Shown in pieces: positions 55,010-63,847 of a DNA stretch of 64,000 bases. Origin of the DNA: Flexivirga endophytica (lineage in GTDB: Bacteria > Actinomycetota > Actinomycetes > Actinomycetales > Dermatophilaceae); contig NZ_BMHI01000003.1 in NCBI RefSeq assembly GCF_014640635.1, positions 310,001-374,000 on the forward strand. The letters run 5' to 3'. The notes below the pieces were generated by a model. The model saw only the letters and a program-made list of their open reading frames with translations, made no database searches and had not been told where the DNA came from. A program made the translations under genes and the position numbers. How positions within the stretch are numbered: the first letter of the stretch is position 1; every line of letters begins with the position of its first letter.

Positions 55010-55915
55010 TCAGGTGAGTTCGACGGTCTTCGGGAACACCTCCGCGAGAACCGACCGGCATGCATCGATCGCGGGCGTGTCGACGCTGGATCGCCGGACC
55101 GAGGTGAAGACAGATCGACGGGGCGCATCAGGCAGCACGATCAAGCGTGCATCCGGTCGCCGTCTCACCAGCATCAGCTCCGGAACGACGGCGACGGCAC
55201 TGCCCGACTCGATCAGTGCGATGTGCGCCTCAAGGTCGTCGGTCTCGAAGCGGACATCCGGCTCGAACCCCGCCTGCCGACAAAGCTGTTCGGCCCAATG
55301 GCGGGATGCGGCGCCATACGGTTCCATGACCCAGGGCAGGGTTCGGACGTCCTCGATCGAATCGACATGACTCCAGCCGTCACCTGCGGGAACGACCAGC
55401 CGGAGTGCATCCGTGGTCAGCGGGACGCGGTCGAGCGAGGGGTAGCGCGGCGCCGCGTGGTTCGGATACTGCTCGGCGATGACCAGGTCGAACTCGTGCG
55501 CAGCCGTTTCGCGCAGGCCCTCCTCCGGCTCGCGCTGCGACATGGTGACCCGCAGGCGCGGATGCCTCGTGGCCAGCTCCGCGAGCAGCCGCGGCATGAA
55601 GGCGACCGCCGCGGACTGGAACACGGCGATCCGCAGCGTGCCGGACGCCTCTCCCGACACTCCGACGGCGGCACTCTCCGCTTCCTCCAACTGACTGAGG
55701 ATGCGCTCGGTGTGCTCGACCAGCACTTCGGCGGCGGGTGTCAGCTCCAGTCGTCGCCCAGCCTTTCGCAGCAGTGGCACACCGACTTCGCGCTCCAGCT
55801 GACTCAGCTGCTGGGAGATCGACGACGGGCTCAGGTGCAGCACGTCGGCAACCTCGGCGATGGTGCCGCGGCCGCTGAGCTCGCGCAGCAGGCGCAGTCT
55901 CCGGACTTCGAGCAT
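55010..55915 (-). CDS. LysR-family regulator, divergent from putA
   Basis: 301 residues. N-terminal winged HTH LRELSGRGTIAEVADVLHLSPSSISQQLSQLEREVGVPLLRKAGRRLELT, then the effector-binding type II fold. It faces putA across 112 nt, so proline or a metabolite as the coinducer is an inference from position. Stop 7 nt from the TetR stop. Confidence 0.9.
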   Translation of the reverse strand: MLEVRRLRLLRELSGRGTIAEVADVLHLSPSSISQQLSQLEREVGVPLLRKAGRRLELTPAAEVLVEHTERILSQLEEAESAAVGVSGEASGTLRIAVFQSAAVAFMPRLLAELATRHPRLRVTMSQREPEEGLRETAAHEFDLVIAEQYPNHAAPRYPSLDRVPLTTDALRLVVPAGDGWSHVDSIEDVRTLPWVMEPYGAASRHWAEQLCRQAGFEPDVRFETDDLEAHIALIESGSAVAVVPELMLVRRRPDARLIVLPDAPRRSVFTSVRRSSVDTPAIDACRSVLAEVFPKTVELT

Positions 55916-55955
55916 GCTTCAGAATATCCGAACAAAATACATCAGAAAACGTCGC

Positions 55956-55984
55956 TTTACCTGAAGTGACAGGAGTTCGATACT
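55956..55984 (+). promoter_or_regulatory. candidate promoter of putA in the lysR-putA gap
   Basis: TTTACC (55956-55961), a 17-nt spacer and GATACT (55979-55984). The AT-rich gap also has CTTCAG near the LysR start and CTGAAG 40 nt away, a possible spaced LysR half-site pair. Confidence 0.4.
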
Positions 55985-56027
55985 CGACATTGCCGCGCTC
56001 CGCCCGAACCAACCCAGAGGTGAACCA

Positions 56028-59000
56028 GTGAGCAGCACCACCGTGGACCCGCAACTCGTCGCCGACGTCGAGAAGCAGGTGAAGGCCTGGCTCGATGCAT
56101 CGGCCACCAAACCGGTGCATCCTTCGGCCAAGCGACTCGCCGAGGTGCTGAAGGACCCGAGCGGTCTGGAGTTCACCGTCGGCTTCGTCGACCGGGTTAT
56201 CCGCCCCGAGGACTACGGGGTCGCCGCGCAGGCGTTGCGCGAACTCGTCGCGAACACACCGCAGTTCCTGCCGTGGTACCAGCGGGCGGCGTTGCAGACC
56301 GGCGCCACCGTGTCCGGGGCGGCGCCCGGTGTCGTCATACCGATCGCACGCAAGGTGCTGCGCCGCATGGTCGGACACCTGCTCATCGACGCCACGGACT
56401 CCAAGCTCGGCGGGCAGATCGAGCGCATCAAGAAGCGCGGCGTGAAACTGAACATCAACCTGCTCGGCGAGGCCGTCCTCGGTGAGGCGGAGGCGGGACG
56501 CCGGTATGACGGCACCCGACGCCTGCTCGAGCGCCCCGACGTCGACTATGTGTCGATCAAGGCGTCGTCGCCGGTGGCGCCACACGCGCCGTGGTCCCAC
56601 GACCAGGCGGTCGCGCACGTCGTCGAGCGGCTGCTGCCGCTGTACCAGTACGCCGCAAACCAAAGCGCAAGTGGCTCACCAAAGTTCATCAACCTGGACA
56701 TGGAGGAGTTCCACGACCTCGCCATCACGGTCGACGTCTTCACCCAGCTGCTCGATCGGCCCGAGCTGCTCGAGCTCGAGGCCGGCATCGTGCTGCAGGC
56801 CTACCTGCCCGATGCACTCTCCGAGATGATCAAGCTGCAGGAGTGGTCGGCCGCTCGACGTGCTCGCGGTGGCGCGCCGGTCAAGGTCCGCCTGGTCAAG
56901 GGCGCCAACCTGCCGATGGAACGCGCGCAGAGCTCTCTCTTCGGCTGGCCACTGGCCACCTGGGGCACCAAGCAGGAGACCGACACGTCATACCTGAGCG
57001 TGCTGGACTACGCCCTCCAGCCCGAGCGGGCTGCAAACGTCCGGGTTGGCGTCGCCGGTCACAACCTTTTCGACGTCGCTTACGCGTGGATCCTCGCCGG
57101 CCGCAACGGCGTTCGTGACGCTGTCGACTTCGAGATGCTGCTCGGTATGGCGGAGGGCCAGGCCGAGGCCGTGCGCGAAACCGTCGGCGATCTCCTGCTC
57201 TACGTACCGGTTGTGCACCCGAAGGACTTCGATGTGGCGATCTCCTACCTGGTACGGCGCCTCGAGGAAGGGGCAAGCCAGGACAACTTCATGTCGGCCG
57301 TGTTCGAGCTGCACGACAACACGACGCTCTACCAGCGTGAGAAGGACCGCTTCGTCGCCTCGCTGGCCGCACTGACCGATGAGGTGCCCGCATCGCACCG
57401 CATCCAGGACCGTCGGCAGCCGGTCGATGCGCAGCCGCTCAGCCACTTCGCGAACACCCCCGACACCGATCCGTCACTGCTCGGCAACCGGAAGTGGGGT
57501 GCGCAGATCGTCGAGCGGATCGCCATCTCGGACCTGGGCGTCGACCTGGTGGCAGCACACTCGGTGGACGAAGCCGCAGCTGTCGATGCCGTCGTCAACG
57601 ACGCGCACGCTGCCGGCGCATCGTGGGGTGCCCGACCGGCGTCGGAGCGGGCCGGCATCCTGCGGCAAGCTGCCGTGGAGTTCGAGAAGCGCCGCGGTGA
57701 GCTGCTCGAGGTCTCCGGGTCCGAGTGTGGCAAGACGCTGGACCAGTCCGACCCGGAAGTATCCGAGGCCATCGACTTTCTCAACTACTACGCCGATCTG
57801 GCCGAGGGCCTGGACACCGTCGACGGCGCCGCGCCCGAGCCGGTCCGGCTCACGCTGGTCGTTCCTCCGTGGAACTTCCCACTTGCCATACCCACTGGCG
57901 GTATGGCGGCCGCCCTCGCCGCAGGTTCCGCTGTGATCGTCAAGCCGGCGCCGCAGGCTGCACGCTGCGGCTCGGTGCTGGTCGAAACACTATGGGCCGC
58001 AGGCGTTCCCAAGGATGTGCTGCGACTGGTGCACGTTCCGGAGAACGAAGTCGGCAAGGCACTGATCTCCTCGCCGAAGGTCGACCGGCTCATCCTCACC
58101 GGCGCCTTCGACACTGCGACGCTCTTCCGGAGCTTCCGACCCGACCTGCCGCTCCTCGCCGAAACGTCCGGCAAGAACTCGCTGATCGTCACCCCGAACG
58201 CCGACCTCGATCTGGCCGTCAAGGATCTGGTCGCCTCTGCATTCGGGCACGCGGGGCAGAAGTGCTCGGCTGCATCGCTGGGCATCATGGTCGGCTCCGT
58301 CGCGACCTCCGAGCGTTTCCGGACCCAGTTGGTCGATGCCGTCACGTCGCTCAAGGTCGGCTTGCCCAGCGACCCGACGACGCAGATGGGGCCGGTCATC
58401 GAGCCGGCCGGCGGCAAGCTGAAAAAGGCTCTCACCACACTGGATCCGGGTGAGTCGTGGCTTGTGGAGCCTCGGCAGCTCGACGACGAGGGTCGGCTCT
58501 GGTCGCCCGGCGTGAAGACCGGTGTGAAGCGCGGCTCGGAGTACCACCTGACCGAATACTTCGGTCCCGTGCTGGGACTCATCGAAGCTGCGGACTTCGA
58601 CGAGGCGATCGCCATACAGAACGAGACGGAGTACGGCCTCACTGCCGGCCTGCACTCGCTGGAGCGCAGCGAGCTGGAGACGTGGATCGACAAGGTCGAG
58701 GCGGGCAACGCCTACGTCAACCGGACCACGACGGGCGCGATCGTTCGCCGGCAGCCGTTCGGCGGCTGGAAGAAGTCGGCCGTCGGCGCCGGCACCAAGG
58801 CCGGCGGTCCGAACTACTTGGTCGGCCTCACCGACTGGACATCGCGGGAGGCGACGAAGTCCGCGGACATCTCGACCGCGGTGCAGCGGTTGCTCGACGC
58901 GTCGGGTCTGACCGGCGACGACGCCGGCTACCTGAAGCGTGCCGCCGGCTCGGACGCGCTAGCCTGGCAGGGCGAATTCGGCACTGCCAAGGACGTTTCC

Positions 59001-59447
59001 GGCCTGCTGGCGGAGAAGAACGTCTTCCGCTACAAGCCGGTCCCGGTCACTGTGCGGGTCGAGGCGAACGAACCGGCGCAGGTCGTCCGGATCGTCGCAG
59101 CAGGACTGGTCGCAGGTGCTCCGGTGACGGTGTCACTGGGGGCCCCGCTCGGCGCCGACGTCGTGACCGCCCTGAAGGCCGCGGGCGCGAGCGTCGCCGA
59201 GGAGAACGACACCGCATGGGCAGCGCGGCTGCGCAGTAGCGATGCCCCGCACCGGGTGCGGTTGATCGGTGGCTCGCGCGCCGGCTTCGCCGCGGCGAGC
59301 GAGGGTCGCGCGGACATCGCGCTTTACGCACAGCCGGTGCTGGAGGCGGGCCGGATCGAGCTGCTGACGTTCCTGCACGAGCAGGCCGTCGCCGTCACAG
59401 CGCACCGTTTCGGCTCGCCGACCCCGCTGGCGGAGGACCTCTTCTAG
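56028..59447 (+). CDS. putA: bifunctional proline dehydrogenase / delta-1-pyrroline-5-carboxylate dehydrogenase
   Basis: 1139 residues from GTG 56028 (AGAGGTG upstream). Residues 70-440 form the FAD-binding PRODH barrel (KRGVKLNINLLGEAVLGEAEA, YVSIKASS, VRLVKGANLPMER). Residues 480-980 form the ALDH-type P5CDH: PWNFPLAIPTGG, LAETSGKNSLI and the catalytic Cys746 in GHAGQKCSAAS. About 150 further residues resemble the ALDH-like C-terminal domain of long PutAs. There is no N-terminal ribbon-helix-helix, so it does not act as its own repressor. Oxidises proline to glutamate, channelling P5C, with electrons going to quinone. Confidence 0.95.
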   Translation: MSSTTVDPQLVADVEKQVKAWLDASATKPVHPSAKRLAEVLKDPSGLEFTVGFVDRVIRPEDYGVAAQALRELVANTPQFLPWYQRAALQTGATVSGAAPGVVIPIARKVLRRMVGHLLIDATDSKLGGQIERIKKRGVKLNINLLGEAVLGEAEAGRRYDGTRRLLERPDVDYVSIKASSPVAPHAPWSHDQAVAHVVERLLPLYQYAANQSASGSPKFINLDMEEFHDLAITVDVFTQLLDRPELLELEAGIVLQAYLPDALSEMIKLQEWSAARRARGGAPVKVRLVKGANLPMERAQSSLFGWPLATWGTKQETDTSYLSVLDYALQPERAANVRVGVAGHNLFDVAYAWILAGRNGVRDAVDFEMLLGMAEGQAEAVRETVGDLLLYVPVVHPKDFDVAISYLVRRLEEGASQDNFMSAVFELHDNTTLYQREKDRFVASLAALTDEVPASHRIQDRRQPVDAQPLSHFANTPDTDPSLLGNRKWGAQIVERIAISDLGVDLVAAHSVDEAAAVDAVVNDAHAAGASWGARPASERAGILRQAAVEFEKRRGELLEVSGSECGKTLDQSDPEVSEAIDFLNYYADLAEGLDTVDGAAPEPVRLTLVVPPWNFPLAIPTGGMAAALAAGSAVIVKPAPQAARCGSVLVETLWAAGVPKDVLRLVHVPENEVGKALISSPKVDRLILTGAFDTATLFRSFRPDLPLLAETSGKNSLIVTPNADLDLAVKDLVASAFGHAGQKCSAASLGIMVGSVATSERFRTQLVDAVTSLKVGLPSDPTTQMGPVIEPAGGKLKKALTTLDPGESWLVEPRQLDDEGRLWSPGVKTGVKRGSEYHLTEYFGPVLGLIEAADFDEAIAIQNETEYGLTAGLHSLERSELETWIDKVEAGNAYVNRTTTGAIVRRQPFGGWKKSAVGAGTKAGGPNYLVGLTDWTSREATKSADISTAVQRLLDASGLTGDDAGYLKRAAGSDALAWQGEFGTAKDVSGLLAEKNVFRYKPVPVTVRVEANEPAQVVRIVAAGLVAGAPVTVSLGAPLGADVVTALKAAGASVAEENDTAWAARLRSSDAPHRVRLIGGSRAGFAAASEGRADIALYAQPVLEAGRIELLTFLHEQAVAVTAHRFGSPTPLAEDLF

Positions 59448-59473
59448 CCCGGACCGGGCGCGCTTCTGGCAGG

Positions 59474-59971
59474 GTGTCGCCCGTGAAACGTCAGAAGCGC
59501 GAGCTGGCACTGCAGCTGGCTGGATCGGATCGCGGGCGACTGGCCGATCGCGGGAGCGTCGTCAAGTACGGCGACCTGATCCTGCGGGTGCGCGCCGACC
59601 GGGTCCGGGCACATCTGGCGGAGAACAGCCGGTCCAACGCCCCGCCACACTTTCGGGGGCGTGCAGCGACGGAGTCCGACGGAACGGTGGTCGTCCGCGG
59701 CGTCATACGCGAGAGTTGGGGCCAGGTCGTCATGCCACGGGTCTCCTTCTTCGTCGCACTCTGGATGGTCGTGTTCATCGCGATCGGCATCGCTGAGGGG
59801 CTCGGCTCCGGCGGATTGCCGACCTTCCTGCTCGGCGCGGCCGGCCTACCGATCTTCGTGCTGATCGCGGCGATGCTCGGCCGACTACGCAAAGACACCT
59901 TTGACCGGTGCGCGGACAAACTGCAGGCAGCGCTGCGGACACAGCTGAACGCCACCCAGATCTCTGGATAG
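59474..59971 (+). CDS. small membrane protein of unknown function
   Basis: 165 residues from GTG 59474 (GTG 59483 is equally possible). The first 65 residues are basic and soluble; two hydrophobic helices follow (FFVALWMVVFIAIGIAEGLG and LLGAAGLPIFVLIAAMLG) and a cytoplasmic helix ends the protein. No family is recognised. It lies between putA and the phenylacetate cluster and converges on the 3-hydroxyacyl-CoA dehydrogenase gene with 14 nt between stops. Confidence 0.6.
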   Translation: MSPVKRQKRELALQLAGSDRGRLADRGSVVKYGDLILRVRADRVRAHLAENSRSNAPPHFRGRAATESDGTVVVRGVIRESWGQVVMPRVSFFVALWMVVFIAIGIAEGLGSGGLPTFLLGAAGLPIFVLIAAMLGRLRKDTFDRCADKLQAALRTQLNATQISG

Positions 59972-59985
59972 GTCTCGGTCGCGTG

Positions 59986-60831
59986 CTACTTCTCCGCGGT
60001 CCAGTCGTAGAAGCCCTGGCCCGCCTTGCGACCGAGGTGGCCCGCAGCGACCTTGTCTCTCAGCACCTGCGGCGGGGCGAAACGAGCTCCGAGCTCGCGC
60101 TCCAGGTGCTCGGCGATCGCGAGGCGCACGTCGAGGCCGACCAGATCGGTCGTCTTCAGCGGGCCGACCGGGTGCCGGTAGCCCAGCTCCATCGCGGTGT
60201 CGATGTCCTGCGCGCTCGCGACACCCTCGTCGACCATCCGCATCGCTTCCAAAGCGATGGCGACGCCGAGGCGACTGCTGGCGAAGCCGGGTGAATCCTG
60301 CACCGTGACAGCGGTTTTGCCGATCGCGGCGACCCAGCCCTGTGCTGCGGTGACGAGCGCGTCCGGAGTCGTCTCGGCCACCACGATCTCGACCAGCGAG
60401 CTGCTCGGGACCGGGTTGAAGAAGTGCAGCCCGATGAGCTGGTCGGGGCTCGGCAGGCGCTTCGCCAAGTCGGTGACGGACAGCGAACTGGTGTTGGTCC
60501 CCAGCCGCGCAGCCGGCGCGATACCCGCGATCTCACTGAGCACGGCCGCCTTCAAGTCCGCGTCCTCCGGGACGGCCTCGACAATCAGCTCACAGCGCGC
60601 GACGGCCTGCCGGTCGGTCGCCATCGTGAGCTCACCGTGGTCGGTCTGACCGCGCGCGACCGACCGAGCGAGACTGCGCTCGATCCGCTCCCGCCCGGCG
60701 ATGGCCGCCTCGTCACTGCTCTCGACCGCGACGACGTCGGCGCCGCCGAGCAGGAAGGCGTGCGCGATGCCGGCACCCATCCGGCCGGCGCCGATAACCC
60801 CGATGCGTTCTGGCAGAACGTTGTCCGTCAC
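59986..60831 (-). CDS. paaH: 3-hydroxyacyl-CoA (3-hydroxybutyryl/3-hydroxyadipyl-CoA) dehydrogenase
   Basis: 281 residues. The NAD site is RIGVIGAGRMGAGIAHAF; catalytic region GLHFFNPVPSSSLVEIV with the active His, and the Asn/Ser region ASSRLGVAIALEAMRMVDEG. Together with its neighbours it should oxidise (S)-3-hydroxyadipyl-CoA to 3-oxoadipyl-CoA in phenylacetate degradation. The ATG overlaps the upstream hydratase stop by 4 nt. The same fold also serves butanoyl-CoA dehydrogenases, so the assignment to paaH is from context. Confidence 0.85.
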   Translation of the reverse strand: MTDNVLPERIGVIGAGRMGAGIAHAFLLGGADVVAVESSDEAAIAGRERIERSLARSVARGQTDHGELTMATDRQAVARCELIVEAVPEDADLKAAVLSEIAGIAPAARLGTNTSSLSVTDLAKRLPSPDQLIGLHFFNPVPSSSLVEIVVAETTPDALVTAAQGWVAAIGKTAVTVQDSPGFASSRLGVAIALEAMRMVDEGVASAQDIDTAMELGYRHPVGPLKTTDLVGLDVRLAIAEHLERELGARFAPPQVLRDKVAAGHLGRKAGQGFYDWTAEK

Positions 60832-61568
60832 TTCTTGCGATCCTTCCGCTCCAGGAATGCCGTCATCCGGTCGTACTTGTCCTCGGTCTCGAAGAGCACC
60901 GCTTGCGCGATGTCGTCGATCAGCGGGTGTGCCTCACGCGGTGCGTGGAAGACCGATTTGGTGAGCCGCACCGCCTGCGGCGCCTGGCGGGCGATCCGGT
61001 CGGCCAGCGCCGACCCGGCTGCGTCCAGTTCGTCCGGCTCGACGATGTCGTTGAGCAGTCGGCAACCGAGCGCTTCCTCCGCTGTCAGTACCCGACCGGC
61101 CAGCAGGATCTCCTTGGCCAACGGCTCCCCGACCAGCTCGGCCAGCCGCCAGGACGCGCCCGCAGCTGCGAGGATGCCGAGACCGGGCTCGGGGTTGCCG
61201 ATCTTGACCGACGGTGTGCCGATCCTGAAGTCGCAGGCGTAGGCGAGCTCAGCCCCACCACCGAGGGCGTAGCCGTCGATCAGCGCGATGACCGGCATCG
61301 GCAGCTTGCGGATCCGGTCGAAGATCCCGGAGTTGATGCCGCGCAACGCGTCGTCGCGCCGTCGCTCGCGCAACTGCCGGATGTCGGCACCAGCGGCGAA
61401 GATCCCGCCGCTGCCGGTGATCAACGCGATCCGGGGCTGCTGTTCGAGCAGCGCACACGCCTCGTGCAATTCGGCGACCGTCTCCGCGTCGATGGCATTG
61501 CGCACCTCCGGCCGGTTCAGTCGTATGACGATCCGGTCGTGGCTCGGTTCCAGCTCGACGGCGCTCAT
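60828..61568 (-). CDS. paaF: enoyl-CoA hydratase/isomerase
   Basis: 246 residues from ATG 61568, which overlaps the thiolase stop (ATGA); a longer frame to 61613 runs into the thiolase. Crotonase fold: GADIRQLRERR and GYALGGGAELAYACDFRIG for the oxyanion hole, and NPEPGLGI with the catalytic Glu. Within the PAA cluster it probably hydrates 2,3-dehydroadipyl-CoA; the paaF/paaG choice is not certain since this protein is alone. Confidence 0.83.
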   Translation of the reverse strand: MSAVELEPSHDRIVIRLNRPEVRNAIDAETVAELHEACALLEQQPRIALITGSGGIFAAGADIRQLRERRRDDALRGINSGIFDRIRKLPMPVIALIDGYALGGGAELAYACDFRIGTPSVKIGNPEPGLGILAAAGASWRLAELVGEPLAKEILLAGRVLTAEEALGCRLLNDIVEPDELDAAGSALADRIARQAPQAVRLTKSVFHAPREAHPLIDDIAQAVLFETEDKYDRMTAFLERKDRKK

Positions 61569-62731
61569 ACCGATTCCACCAACAACGCAGAGCCTTGTCC
61601 GACACCCACGCACATCGTGGCCAGGCCGCGCTTGCCGCCGGTGTCGCGCATCCGGCGCAGCAGGGTGACGACCAGCCGCGTGCCCGAGCAGCCGAGCGGG
61701 TGGCCCAGGGCGATAGCGCCGCCGTCGGCGTTGACGATGTCAGCGTCCAGCTTGAGGTCGCGCATGCACGCGATCGACTGCGACGCGAATGCCTCGTTCA
61801 GCTCGACCGCATCGAGCGAATCCACCTGCCAACCAGCGCGATCCATCGCCTTCTGAGTCGCGGGCACCGGGCCGATACCCATGATCTCCGGGGCCACGCC
61901 GGCACTCGCGCCGGCGACGATCCGTGCCTTGGGCCGCAAGCCGCTCTCGGTCAGGAACTTCTCCGAGACCACGACCACCGCAGCTGCTCCATCGTTGAGC
62001 GACGACGCGTTGCCGGCCGTGATCAGCCCGTCCGGTTTGTTGACCGCACGCAGCTTGGCCAGTTTCTCGGCCGTCGTGTCCGGCCGCGGGCCCTCGTCCC
62101 GGGTGACGTCACCGACCGCGATGATCTCGTCGTCGAACCGTCCGGCGTCGCGTGCCGCCACCGCGCGCTGATGGGACTGCAACGCGAACGCATCCATCTC
62201 TTCGCGGGTCAGCTGCCACTGCTCGGCGACCCGCTCGGCGGTCTGTGGCATCGACAGGGTGGTGTCCTCGTCATACGCCGGGTTGGTGAAGCGCCAGCCG
62301 ATCGAAGTGTCGAAGCTCGCGCCCGGCTTGGCCCAGGGACGCGACGGCTTGGCCTGCACCCACGGCGCACGTGTCATCGACTCGACCCCACTTGCGACGA
62401 CAATGTCCGCATCGCCCGCGACGATCATCTGGCGGGCCGTCGTGATGGCTGTCAGGCCGGACGCGCAGAGCCGGTTGACGGTGAATCCCGGTACGCTCTG
62501 CGGCAATCCGGCGAGCAGCACCGCCATACGAGCGACGTTGCGGTTATCCTCACCGGCCTGGTTCGCGGCGCCGAAGATCACCTCGTCGATGCGTTCGGGA
62601 TCGATGCCCGACCGACGGACCACCTCGCCGAGGACAAGCGCCGCCAGGTCGTCGGGCCGGTGCGCAGCGAGTGCACCGCCATACCGGCCGATGGGGGTGC
62701 GGATCGCGTCGAGGACGAAGGCCTCCGGCAT
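61565..62731 (-). CDS. paaJ: thiolase (3-oxoadipyl-CoA/acetyl-CoA acyltransferase)
   Basis: 388 residues. Nucleophile Cys in TVNRLCASGLTAI, NEAFASQ, the His in GHPLGCSGTR and the second Cys in CVGVGQGSA are all present. FGAANQAGEDNRNVARMA with LDAIRTPIGRYGG is typical of the PcaF/PaaJ branch, which splits 3-oxoadipyl-CoA into succinyl-CoA and acetyl-CoA. AAAGGAG sits upstream of the ATG. Twenty-four nt after paaE. Confidence 0.9.
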   Translation of the reverse strand: MPEAFVLDAIRTPIGRYGGALAAHRPDDLAALVLGEVVRRSGIDPERIDEVIFGAANQAGEDNRNVARMAVLLAGLPQSVPGFTVNRLCASGLTAITTARQMIVAGDADIVVASGVESMTRAPWVQAKPSRPWAKPGASFDTSIGWRFTNPAYDEDTTLSMPQTAERVAEQWQLTREEMDAFALQSHQRAVAARDAGRFDDEIIAVGDVTRDEGPRPDTTAEKLAKLRAVNKPDGLITAGNASSLNDGAAAVVVVSEKFLTESGLRPKARIVAGASAGVAPEIMGIGPVPATQKAMDRAGWQVDSLDAVELNEAFASQSIACMRDLKLDADIVNADGGAIALGHPLGCSGTRLVVTLLRRMRDTGGKRGLATMCVGVGQGSALLVESV

Positions 62732-62755
62732 GCTGTGCTCCTTTGAAGTTGTGGC

Positions 62756-63844
62756 TCAGGCGTCGTAGTCGACGGTCACGTCGCCGCTGATCGGGAAGCT
62801 CTGGCAGGTGACGACGAAACCCTGCTCGACCTCGGCATCCTCCAGCGCGTAGTTGCGGACCATCTCGACCTCGCCGTGGGTGACCTTGGCGCGGCAGGTG
62901 CCGCACACACCGCCCTTGCAGGCGAAGGGCATGTCGGGTCGCTTCTGCTGGGCCGAGTCCAACACGGTCACGGCCTTGGGGACCACGGTGGTGGTGCTGC
63001 GACCGTCGAGAACCACTGTCAACGAAGAAGTTTCGCCCTCGACAGTGGCTTCGGCATGACGCAACTGCGGAGGCGGCGCGTCGACGTAGAACAGCTCGTA
63101 GTGGACGCGGTCCTTCGCGACGCCCAGCTCCTGCAGGACGGAGCGCGTCTCGGTCAGCATGTCGATCGGGCCGCACAACCAGACGTGGTCGATCGACTCC
63201 AACGGCACCAGCTCCCGCAGGATGGTGCGCAGCCGGTCACCCTCCAACCGGCCGGAGAAGAGCTCGACGTCGCGCGGCTCACGCGACAGCACGTGAATCA
63301 GGTCGAAACACTCGGGATTGGCGTTCTTCAGGTCGGCGAGCTCTTCGGCGAACATCACCGTGTTCGTCGTGCGGTTGCCGTAGAGCATGGTCACCGTCGA
63401 CTCCGGATGTGTCACGACCGACGACGCGATCGACAGCATCGGCGTGATGCCGGAACCCACCGCGATGCACAGGTGCCGCGCGGGTTGGTCGGGTTCGGCG
63501 CGGAAGCTGCCGCTGGGCCGCTGCACCTCGATGGTGTCGCCCGCACGCACGTCGTGCACGAGCCAGCTGGAGAAGAGCCCGTCCGGGATCTCCCGGACGC
63601 CGATGCGCGGCAGGCTGCCGACGGGCGAGCTGATCGAGTACGTACGCCGGTGCTCGACACCGTCAACGACCCGGCGCAGCGTGAGCGCTTGCCCTGCGGC
63701 GAAAGCAAATTCGTCCCTCAACTCGTCGGGCACCGCGAAGGTCACGGCGACGGAGTCGTCGGTCAGCCGCTCCACAGCGTCCACCACGAGCTCGCGGAAC
63801 GGTGCCGTGCGGGAGTTGATGTTCGTCTCGGTCGCAAGGGACAT
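62756..63844 (-). CDS. paaE: phenylacetyl-CoA epoxidase reductase subunit
   Basis: 362 residues. N-terminal ferredoxin-NADP reductase module (RRTYSISSPVG for FAD, GSGITPMLSIASSV and ML YGNRTT for NADP) and a C-terminal plant-type [2Fe-2S] domain with CKGGVCGTC and a distal Cys (VTCQSFP). It supplies electrons to the PaaABC(D) epoxidase that makes 1,2-epoxyphenylacetyl-CoA. Starts 3 nt after the stop of the PaaD gene. Confidence 0.95.
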   Translation of the reverse strand: MSLATETNINSRTAPFRELVVDAVERLTDDSVAVTFAVPDELRDEFAFAAGQALTLRRVVDGVEHRRTYSISSPVGSLPRIGVREIPDGLFSSWLVHDVRAGDTIEVQRPSGSFRAEPDQPARHLCIAVGSGITPMLSIASSVVTHPESTVTMLYGNRTTNTVMFAEELADLKNANPECFDLIHVLSREPRDVELFSGRLEGDRLRTILRELVPLESIDHVWLCGPIDMLTETRSVLQELGVAKDRVHYELFYVDAPPPQLRHAEATVEGETSSLTVVLDGRSTTTVVPKAVTVLDSAQQKRPDMPFACKGGVCGTCRAKVTHGEVEMVRNYALEDAEVEQGFVVTCQSFPISGDVTVDYDA

Positions 63845-63847
63845 CTT

